Positions 47,101-53,426 of a DNA stretch of 64,000 nucleotides are shown here, piece by piece. Source of the stretch: Hymenobacter siberiensis. Lineage in GTDB: Bacteria; Bacteroidota; Bacteroidia; Cytophagales; Hymenobacteraceae. Every line of letters starts with the position of its first letter. Within the stretch, counting starts at the first letter, position 1. The translations under genes and the position numbers were made by a program. The notes under the pieces were generated by a model that saw only the letters and a list, made by a program, of their open reading frames with translations, searched no databases and was not told where the DNA came from. The DNA lies in NCBI RefSeq assembly GCF_018967865.2, contig NZ_JAHLZY020000001.1:310001-374000 (forward strand). Reading direction: 5' to 3'.

Positions 47101-47139
47101 TAGTGCGTTAGCCCGGAATTAGTCATTAATTAACTTTGA

Positions 47140-48204
47140 ATGAAGCGTTTACTCTCGATTCTCCTCTGCTTCGTCTCCCTGTCCGTTTTTGCTAACGAAC
47201 CCGCTGCCGAGGGCGAAAAAGCCGAAGGCTTCAATCCCGGTGAAATGATTTTGCACCACATCGGCGATTCGCACGAGTGGCATTGGCTGGCCACCGATAC
47301 CGGCAATTTCACCACCTACCTGCCCATTATCGCCTACCGCCCCGGCAAAGGGGTTTCGATATTCTCCTCCGAGAAAATCTCGAACGGCGAAGGAGAAGCC
47401 AGCGGCAAGGAGTATGATGGCCTAAAGCTCGACCACGAAAAGCTCGTGAGCACCGATGGCAGCAAGCTCTACGACTTCTCCATCACCAAAAACGTTGCCG
47501 GCCTCATCGGCAGCGCCGTGCTGATGCTGGTGGTGTTTATCTCCGTAGCCAGCGGCTACCGCAAGAACCACGGCCATGCCCCCAAGGGCATCCAGTCGTT
47601 CTTCGAGCCCATCATCGTCTTCATCCGCGACGAAGTAGCCAAGAAAAACATCGGCCCCAAGTACGAGCGCTACATGCCGTACCTGCTCACGGTGTTCTTC
47701 TTCATCTGGTTCAACAACCTGCTCGGCCTCACGCCCGGCGCGGCCAACCTCTCCGGCAACATCGCCGTGACCATGGTCTTGGCCCTGATGACGCTGGTTA
47801 TCACCCTGGCCTCGAGCAATAAGTACTACTGGGCGCACATTTTCGCCACGCCCGGCGTGCCCAAGCCCTTGCTGCCCATCATGATTATCGTGGAAGTAAT
47901 TGGTATTTTCACCAAGCCCTTCTCGCTCATGATTCGTCTGTTCGCCAACATCACGGCGGGCCACATCGTGGTGCTGAGCTTTATCAGCCTGGTGTTCATC
48001 TTCAAATCGTGGGCTGTCGCTCCGGTGACGCTGGCTTTCGGCCTGTTCATCAACGTGCTCGAATTGCTGGTGGCCCTGCTCCAGGCGTTCATTTTCACTT
48101 TGCTGACTTCGATGTACATCGGCGGCGCAGTAGAGGAGCATCACGATGCCGACATGCAAATAGGCTACAGCGACGACTCGGAAGCGGCCCACGCTGCCCA
48201 CTAA
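47140..48204 (+). CDS. atpB: ATP synthase F0 subunit a
   Basis: 354 residues, long for subunit a because of a signal-peptide-like N-terminus (MKRLLSILLCFVSLSVFA) and a ~100-residue extramembrane section, both usual in Bacteroidota. The proton half-channel helices carry the essential Arg, ~266, in LMIRLFANITAGHIV. The C-terminal helix (LEVLVALLQAFIF region) precedes a His/Asp-rich tail. Translocates protons against the c-ring. Confidence 0.96.
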   Translation: MKRLLSILLCFVSLSVFANEPAAEGEKAEGFNPGEMILHHIGDSHEWHWLATDTGNFTTYLPIIAYRPGKGVSIFSSEKISNGEGEASGKEYDGLKLDHEKLVSTDGSKLYDFSITKNVAGLIGSAVLMLVVFISVASGYRKNHGHAPKGIQSFFEPIIVFIRDEVAKKNIGPKYERYMPYLLTVFFFIWFNNLLGLTPGAANLSGNIAVTMVLALMTLVITLASSNKYYWAHIFATPGVPKPLLPIMIIVEVIGIFTKPFSLMIRLFANITAGHIVVLSFISLVFIFKSWAVAPVTLAFGLFINVLELLVALLQAFIFTLLTSMYIGGAVEEHHDADMQIGYSDDSEAAHAAH

Positions 48205-48293
48205 TCTGATTTAACCGGCCGGGTGCCCGCCACCCGCCAACTGGCTGTTTCGGCCAGCCCGTGGCAATCCCCCCTCCCCGCCGCGGGACTGAC

Positions 48294-48327
48294 GAACTTT
48301 TTCTTTTTCCCCTTTTTCTTTTTTATT
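48294..48327 (+). promoter_or_regulatory. Pyrimidine tract upstream of atpE
   Basis: An almost unbroken run of T with short C tracts ends at the atpE ATG. There is no Shine-Dalgarno sequence. An unstructured U-rich leader would favour high translation of the multicopy c subunit (inference). Confidence 0.45.
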
Positions 48328-48597
48328 ATGCTTCTCTCTTTGTTTTTGCAAGCCATGGCGGCCAACTACGGTCCCGGTCTGGCAGTAATGGGTGCCGGTA
48401 TCGGTGCAGGTCTGGTTGCTTTGGGCGTTGGCCTGGGTATCGGTCGCATCGGCGGCAGCGCCATGGATGCTATCGGCCGTCAGCCGGAAGCTTCGGGCAA
48501 AATCCAGACGGCAATGATTATCGCCGCCGCGCTGATTGAAGGTCTGGGCCTGTTCGCAGTCGTAGTCTGCGTACTCATCTGGACCAAACTCGTTTAG
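48328..48597 (+). CDS. atpE: ATP synthase F0 subunit c
   Basis: 89 residues from ATG 48328, the only start giving a normal c subunit. Two helices with the Gly-rich first helix (GAGIGAGLVALGVGLGIG), the polar loop GRQPEASGKI and the ion-binding Glu71 in ALIEGLGLFAVV. The lack of the Ser/Thr after Glu and of other Na+ ligands points to proton coupling. The frame extends upstream through a pyrimidine tract that is not coding. Confidence 0.96.
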   Translation: MLLSLFLQAMAANYGPGLAVMGAGIGAGLVALGVGLGIGRIGGSAMDAIGRQPEASGKIQTAMIIAAALIEGLGLFAVVVCVLIWTKLV

Positions 48598-48600
48598 TAA

Positions 48601-48677
48601 CGGGCCGGGCTTTGGGCCCGGAAGTAGTTGGAAGCCCGCCGCCCGCTGCTGCAACATGCAGTTGGCGCGGCGGGCTT
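48601..48677 (+). repeat. GC-rich hairpins between atpE and atpF
   Basis: AAGCCCGCCGC (48632-48642) pairs with GCGGCGGGCTT (48667-48677); a smaller hairpin CCGGGC-TTTG-GCCCGG lies at 48605-48621. No T-run follows, so a full terminator is unlikely. It could stabilise the atpE 3' end or reduce downstream expression. Confidence 0.7.
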
Positions 48678-48733
48678 ACCTGCTCCTAATCTGCCTAATT
48701 GATTAGTTGACATTTTTAAAAAATACCCAATCA

Positions 48734-49234
48734 ATGCTGCCCGCTTTTTTATCCCCTGAACTCGGCCTGATTTTCTGGCAACTGGTCATCTTCCTGCTGG
48801 TGTTGTTCCTGCTGGGCAAGTTTGCCTGGAAGCCGATTCTGCTCGCCCTCAAAGAGCGTGAAGACAACATCGAAGGTGCTCTGCGCATGGCCGACCAGGC
48901 CAAAATCGAAATGCAGCAGCTGAAAGCCGGCAACGAGAAGTTGCTGACCGATGCCCGCCTCGAGCGCGACCGAATGATGCAGGAAGCCGCTCAAATGGCC
49001 AACCAGTACCGCGAAACCGAAAAGGCCCGCGCCACCGCCGAAGCCAACACCATCATCCAGCAAGCCCGCGAAGCCATCCAGCAGGAGAAAAACGCAGCCC
49101 TGGCCGAGGTGAAAAATACCGCCGCCAAGCTCTCGCTCGACATTGCCGAGCGCATCCTGCGCCGTGAGCTGACCGACCCTGCCGCCCAAACGCAGCTGGT
49201 CGATTCTTACCTGAAAGACGTCAATCTTAACTAA
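48734..49234 (+). CDS. atpF: ATP synthase F0 subunit b
   Basis: 166 residues from ATG 48734 (an in-frame TTG at 48707 adds nine residues). One N-terminal helix (GLIFWQLVIFLLVLFLLGKF) and a long charged coiled coil (~35-150) ending SYLKDVNLN make the peripheral stalk that holds F1 still against the c-ring. KFAWKPILLALKERE is the typical junction. Confidence 0.96.
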   Translation: MLPAFLSPELGLIFWQLVIFLLVLFLLGKFAWKPILLALKEREDNIEGALRMADQAKIEMQQLKAGNEKLLTDARLERDRMMQEAAQMANQYRETEKARATAEANTIIQQAREAIQQEKNAALAEVKNTAAKLSLDIAERILRRELTDPAAQTQLVDSYLKDVNLN

Positions 49235-49238
49235 TGTC

Positions 49239-49341
49239 TGTCATGCTGACGAAGGAAGCATCTTATCGCGGCTGCTTTCGTCAGATTTAGCTTACCGAGC
49301 GGCGCGAACCTGATAAGATGCTTCGCCAGCTCAGCATGACA
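49239..49341. repeat. GTCATGC-family inverted repeat between atpF and atpH
   Basis: TGTCATGCTGAC...GCATCTTATC at 49239-49267 is imperfectly complementary to GATAAGATGC...CAGCATGACA at 49312-49341. It fills the gap from 4 bases after the atpF stop to 13 bases before the atpH ATG. Confidence 0.8.
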
Positions 49342-49354
49342 ACCTCAAAATAAT

Positions 49355-49915
49355 ATGGCTGACCAACGAGTAGCGGCCCGCTACGCCAAGTCGCTCCTCG
49401 ACTTGGGCAAGGAGATGGGCACCCTGAGCGCAGTGAAAGCGGACATGGACCTGCTGAGCAAGACCATGGCCCAAAGCCGCGACCTGCGCCTGCTGCTACG
49501 CAATCCGATTGTGAAGCACGACAAGAAACTGGCCATCCTGAACGCCATTTTCGGCGGTAAGGTATCGGACATGACCCTGCGCTTCTTCACTATTCTGACC
49601 AATAAAAACCGCGAGTCGGCGATTGAAGGGATTGGGCCGGAGTTTCTGGCGCAGTACAACAGCATGCAGGGCATTCAGTCGGCCGAAGTAACGTCGGCCA
49701 CGGCCCTCACGCCGGCTGCCCGCGCCGAAATGCAGGCATTGGTGACCAAGCAGACCGGCCTCACCGAGGTGCAGCTCACCGAGAAAGTTGACCCCGAGCT
49801 TATCGGTGGCTTCGTGCTGCGGGTGGGCGATAATCAGATTGACGATTCCGTGCGCACCAGCCTGCGCAAGCTGCGCACGTCGCTGCAAGAAAATTCTTAC
49901 CAACAAAAACTGTAG
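49355..49915 (+). CDS. atpH: ATP synthase F1 subunit delta
   Basis: 186 residues. The N-terminal helical domain (VAARYAKSLLDLGKEMGTL, RLLLRNPIVKHDKKLAIL) binds the top of F1, and the C-terminal part (EKVDPELIGGFVLRVGDNQIDDSVRTSLRKL) binds subunit b. Both motifs are standard for OSCP/delta. Confidence 0.96.
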   Translation: MADQRVAARYAKSLLDLGKEMGTLSAVKADMDLLSKTMAQSRDLRLLLRNPIVKHDKKLAILNAIFGGKVSDMTLRFFTILTNKNRESAIEGIGPEFLAQYNSMQGIQSAEVTSATALTPAARAEMQALVTKQTGLTEVQLTEKVDPELIGGFVLRVGDNQIDDSVRTSLRKLRTSLQENSYQQKL

Positions 49916-49998
49916 GGTGTAGGGAAGTTGGGATAGGGGACATGCTCCCGCCGTCCCCACCCCATATCCCGAATTCCCTATACCTTATTCCCCCCAAA
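49914..49998. repeat. Imperfect TAGGGAA/GGGATA inverted repeat filling the atpH-atpA gap
   Basis: GGTGTAGGGAAGTTGGGATA on the left (from 49916) is imperfectly complementary to the ATATCCCGAATTCCCTATAC stretch on the right (about 49966-49985). It covers practically the whole 84-bp gap. Confidence 0.65.
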
Positions 49999-49999
49999 A

Positions 50000-51583
50000 A
50001 TGGCAGAAGTACGTCCGGACGAAGTCTCCGCAATCCTGCGGCAGCAATTGTCCAATTTCAAGTCGGAAGCCGAGCTGGAAGAAGTCGGCACCGTATTGCA
50101 GGTCGGCGACGGCGTGGCCCGCATCTACGGCCTGAGCAAAGCCCAGGCCGGCGAGCTGATTGAGTTTGAGAACGGCCTGCAGGCCCTCGTGCTCAACCTG
50201 GAAGAAGACAACGTGGGTGCCGTGATGCTGGGCGACTACTCGGAAATCCGGGAAGGCTCTACGGTGAAGCGCACCAAGAAAATCGCCTCTATCAAAGTGG
50301 GCGAGGGCATTGTGGGCCGCGTGGTGAACACGCTGGGCCAGCCCATTGACGGCCGGGGCCCCATAACGGGCGAGCTGTATGAGATGCCCCTGGAGCGCAA
50401 AGCTCCCGGCGTAATCTTCCGTCAGCCCGTAACCGAGCCGATGCAAACCGGCATCAAGTCGATTGACGCGATGATTCCGATTGGCCGTGGCCAGCGCGAG
50501 CTGATTATCGGTGACCGCCAGACCGGCAAATCGGCCGTGGCCATCGATACCATCATCAACCAGCGCGAGTTCTTCGAGGCCGGCCAGCCGGTGTATTGCA
50601 TCTACGTGGCCATCGGCCAGAAGGCTTCTACGGTGGCCCAGGTAGTGCAGGCCCTCACCAAGGGCGGTGCAATGGACTACACCGTGGTGGTGGCCGCTTC
50701 GGCTTCCGACCCAGCTCCGCTGCAGTTCTACGCGCCCTTCACGGGTGCTGCTATTGGTGAGTTCTTCCGCGATACGGGTCGTCCGGCCCTGGTGGTTTAC
50801 GATGACTTGTCGAAGCAGGCCGTGGCTTACCGTGAGGTGTCGCTGCTGCTCCGTCGTCCTCCGGGCCGCGAGGCATACCCCGGCGACGTGTTCTATCTGC
50901 ACAGCCGTTTGCTGGAGCGGGCCGCTAAAATCAACTCTTCGGACGAGATTGCGAAGAACATGAACGACCTGCCCGAGAGCATCAAGCACCTCGTGAAAGG
51001 CGGCGGTTCGCTGACCGCCCTGCCCCTGATTGAGACGCAGGCCGGCGACGTATCCGCCTACATCCCGACCAACGTGATTTCGATTACGGACGGCCAGATT
51101 TTCCTCGAGACCAACCTGTTCAACTCGGGCGTGCGCCCGGCCATTAACGTGGGTATCTCGGTATCGCGCGTGGGTGGTAACGCCCAGATTAAGTCGATGA
51201 AGAAAGTGGCCGGTACGCTGAAGCTCGACCAGGCCCAGTTCCGCGAGTTGGAAGCCTTCGCCAAGTTCGGCTCCGACCTCGATGCCTCGACCAAGCTCAC
51301 CATCGAGCGCGGCCGTCGCAACCTCGAAATTCTGAAGCAGCCCCAGTACTCGCCCGTGAAGGTGGAGGACCAGGTGGCCATCATCTACGCCGCCACCAAC
51401 GGCCTCCTCGACAACGTGCCCGTGAACCGCGTGCGTGAGTTTGAGAAGGAATTTGGTCAGGTGATGAACTCCCGCTACCCCGACGTGCTGAAGGCTCTGA
51501 AAGCCGGTAAGCTCGACGATACTGCCACCAAGGCGATGCGCGAAGTAGCGAAGGACGTGTCGGCGAACTACGCGGTGAAGTAA
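50000..51583 (+). CDS. atpA: ATP synthase F1 subunit alpha
   Basis: 527 residues. Walker [12 protein letters not shown] at ~171-181, the alpha signature [14 protein letters not shown] (~378-391), and the N-terminal region [21 protein letters not shown] are all intact. Alpha forms the noncatalytic sites of the F1 hexamer. Its partner beta (atpD) is not in the window. Confidence 0.98.
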   Translation: MAEVRPDEVSAILRQQLSNFKSEAELEEVGTVLQVGDGVARIYGLSKAQAGELIEFENGLQALVLNLEEDNVGAVMLGDYSEIREGSTVKRTKKIASIKVGEGIVGRVVNTLGQPIDGRGPITGELYEMPLERKAPGVIFRQPVTEPMQTGIKSIDAMIPIGRGQRELIIGDRQTGKSAVAIDTIINQREFFEAGQPVYCIYVAIGQKASTVAQVVQALTKGGAMDYTVVVAASASDPAPLQFYAPFTGAAIGEFFRDTGRPALVVYDDLSKQAVAYREVSLLLRRPPGREAYPGDVFYLHSRLLERAAKINSSDEIAKNMNDLPESIKHLVKGGGSLTALPLIETQAGDVSAYIPTNVISITDGQIFLETNLFNSGVRPAINVGISVSRVGGNAQIKSMKKVAGTLKLDQAQFRELEAFAKFGSDLDASTKLTIERGRRNLEILKQPQYSPVKVEDQVAIIYAATNGLLDNVPVNRVREFEKEFGQVMNSRYPDVLKALKAGKLDDTATKAMREVAKDVSANYAVK

Positions 51584-51672
51584 GTTAAAAGTTAAGAGTT
51601 AGGAGTTAAGAGTTGCCACTTAGTGGTTCTTAGCTCCTAACTCATCACTCTTAACTCCTAACTCTTAACTCT
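51584..51672. repeat. Third copy of the AACTCCT-type inverted repeat, between atpA and atpG
   Basis: AGTTAAAAGTTAAGAGTTAGG-like units (51584-51614) face AACTCATCACTCTTAACTCC-like units (51632-51672). It spans the gap from the atpA stop to 4 bases before the atpG ATG. Confidence 0.85.
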
Positions 51673-51676
51673 ACAA

Positions 51677-52561
51677 ATGGCCAGTTTAAAAGAAGTCCGT
51701 AGCCGCATTCAGTCGGTGAGCAGCACGCAGCAGATTACCAAAGCCATGAAAATGGTGGCGGCGGCCAAGCTGCGCCGTGCCCAGGACAACATTATCCGGA
51801 TGCGGCCTTATGCCCAGCGGCTGAACGCCATCCTGACCAACCTGACGCGCAATGCCGACGACGACATTGTGAGCGAATACGGCGTGGCCCGGGAGGTGCG
51901 TAAGGTGCTGGTGATTGCCATTACCTCGGACCGGGGCCTGGCGGGCGCGTTCAACTCGAACGTGTTTAAGGGCGTGAACGCAGCCATTGCTTCGCGCTAC
52001 GGCAACCTGCCGGCGGCCAGCATTTCGGTGATGGCCATTGGCAAGAAGGCGCATGACTACTACGGCCGTCGCGGCCAGACGGTGGGCGACTATACTCATG
52101 TCTTCACCAAGCTGTCTTTCGAGACGGTGCGGGCGGCGGCAGAAGTGGCCATGGATGGTTTCCGCAACGGCACTTACGACGAGGTGGTGATGGTATACAA
52201 CGAGTTCCGGAACGTGGCGACGCAGATTATCCGCACTCAGCAGCTGTTGCCGCTGGTGCAGGAGCCCGCGCCTGTCACGGCTACGCCGGAGTCGAATGTG
52301 GACTACCTGTTCGAGCCTTCGAAAGAGGACATCGTGCAGACGCTGATTCCGCAGTCCATCAAGATTCAGCTTTACAAGGCGGTGCTGGAAAGTAATGCTT
52401 CGGAGCACGGTGCCCGCATGACGGCCATGGACAAGGCGACCGAGAATGCCGGGGAGCTGCTCAAGGCCCTCAAGCTGACTTATAACCGGACGCGTCAGGC
52501 GGCCATCACGACCGAGATTCTCGAAATCGTGGGTGGTGCTGAAGCGCTGGCGGCGGGGTAA
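51677..52561 (+). CDS. atpG: ATP synthase F1 subunit gamma
   Basis: 294 residues. The N-terminal helix SLKEVRSRIQSVSSTQQITK and the C-terminal helix (EHGARMTAMDKATENAGELL, RQAAITTEILEIVGGAEAL) form the rotating central shaft; SDRGLAGAFNSNVFK is the typical Rossmann-like part. Last gene of the operon, followed by a strong terminator. Confidence 0.98.
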   Translation: MASLKEVRSRIQSVSSTQQITKAMKMVAAAKLRRAQDNIIRMRPYAQRLNAILTNLTRNADDDIVSEYGVAREVRKVLVIAITSDRGLAGAFNSNVFKGVNAAIASRYGNLPAASISVMAIGKKAHDYYGRRGQTVGDYTHVFTKLSFETVRAAAEVAMDGFRNGTYDEVVMVYNEFRNVATQIIRTQQLLPLVQEPAPVTATPESNVDYLFEPSKEDIVQTLIPQSIKIQLYKAVLESNASEHGARMTAMDKATENAGELLKALKLTYNRTRQAAITTEILEIVGGAEALAAG

Positions 52562-52584
52562 TTTCTGGCTTCCTGCACAATTTT

Positions 52585-52620
52585 AAAGGTCCCCTTCCGT
52601 TGGAAGGGGACCTTTTTTTT
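52585..52620 (+). terminator. Terminator of the ATP synthase operon
   Basis: AAAGGTCCCCTTCC (52585-52598) pairs with GGAAGGGGACCTTT, which runs into eight T. Confidence 0.95.
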
Positions 52621-52814
52621 AGGGGGAATCGGTAAACGCGCACTTCAGCACTTCAGCACTTGAGTATGGGGAAAGGAGGGCTGACGAGGACGGCGGGGCG
52701 GGCAGGGCCGGTGCCCAGACGAACAATGATTTCAGCCCGGAGCGTCTGATGCCAGGATATGATGGCGCTTATTGCCGGTGGTCCCGGCGTTATTTTATCC
52801 AACCTATCCACGCT

Positions 52815-53168
52815 ATGATAAGCATTGTGTTATCGCCCCATGTGGGCCTGTTGGTGGCCCCGTTGCTGCTTGAGCTGCTTGGACCCGCTGCCCACGCGCA
52901 AACGCTGGCCCCGCTAACGGACGTGAGCGTGTACCCCAACCCGGCGCACATTCGGGCCACGGTGCAGGTGCCGGCGGTGCCGGGGGCCGATACGGCCACG
53001 GTGACGCTCACTGATGCGCTCGGGGCCACCGTGTTTGAGCAGCCCGTGAGCCTGACCGGTGCCGGGGGCACCGCCGAAGTGCCGCTGCTGGGCCGCGTGC
53101 CCGGCCTGTACCGGGTGCAGGTGCGGGCGGGGGAGCAGCGCGTAATGCGCACACTGAAGGTGGAGTAG
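52815..53168 (+). CDS. Minimal T9SS type A sorting-domain protein
   Basis: 117 residues from ATG 52815, where a signal peptide starts (MISIVLSPHVGLLVAPLLLE, cut near AHAQ). Almost all the mature protein is a Por secretion tail: VSVYPNPAHIRATVQVP, VTLTDALGATVF, GLYRVQVRAGEQRVMRTLKV. There is no cargo domain. It could be a remnant of a larger secreted protein or a stand-alone C-terminal domain. The frame is open 22 codons upstream without signal-like sequence. Confidence 0.75.
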   Translation: MISIVLSPHVGLLVAPLLLELLGPAAHAQTLAPLTDVSVYPNPAHIRATVQVPAVPGADTATVTLTDALGATVFEQPVSLTGAGGTAEVPLLGRVPGLYRVQVRAGEQRVMRTLKVE

Positions 53169-53240
53169 GGGCGAGGCCTGCCCCCGGCCCGACCGCCCTG
53201 GGCGGTCGCGGGGCATCGGCCCGCACCCGCCCCGCCCTAC
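53165..53240. repeat. GC-rich dyads before the restriction-methylase gene
   Basis: GTAGGGGCGAGGCCTGCCCC at 53165-53184 resembles the arm of the 13737 element. GACCGCC-CT-GGGCGGTC (53191-53207) is a hairpin, and GCCCCGCCCTAC ends the block at 53240. It begins inside the stop codon of the preceding gene and reaches the -7 box. Confidence 0.6.
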
Positions 53241-53245
53241 ATTTG
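53238..53245 (+). promoter_or_regulatory. TAnnTTTG -7 box of the restriction-methylase gene
   Basis: TACATTTG, 5 bases before an ATG at 53251 that is out of frame with the gene. If used, the message would be leaderless or start inside the coding region. Confidence 0.5.
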
Positions 53246-53250
53246 CCCCC

Positions 53251-53426
53251 ATGCTTCTACCCAGCCTGCTTACCCCGACGCGGCCACTGCCCACCTGCGC
53301 CGCCTGCGACCCACCCCCGAACAGCTGGCCGAATTCCGCGGCCACCTGGCCGAGCTGCTGCGCCACCTCGACCCCACCAAGATTGAGCGGCACGGCGAAA
53401 CCCACATTCTCGACTTCCTGCGCAGC
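53251..53426 (+). other. Apparent 5' coding part of the restriction-methylase gene, out of frame with its ATG
   Basis: Read in the frame of the downstream gene, bases 53253-53426 encode a protein-like stretch (YPDAATAHLRRLRPTPEQLA, then LAELLRHLDPTKIERHGETH) that flows into the main ORF, but no ATG, GTG or TTG lies in that frame. The ATG at 53251 is shifted by one base and its frame stops at 53428-53430. One extra base just after the ATG would restore a complete gene. Confidence 0.65.

Noticed and set aside
47131..47138. TAACTTTG one base before the atpB ATG as an internal promoter
   Set aside because: It would place the transcript start inside the coding region, no -33 TTG is present, and the operon has a better box at 46291.
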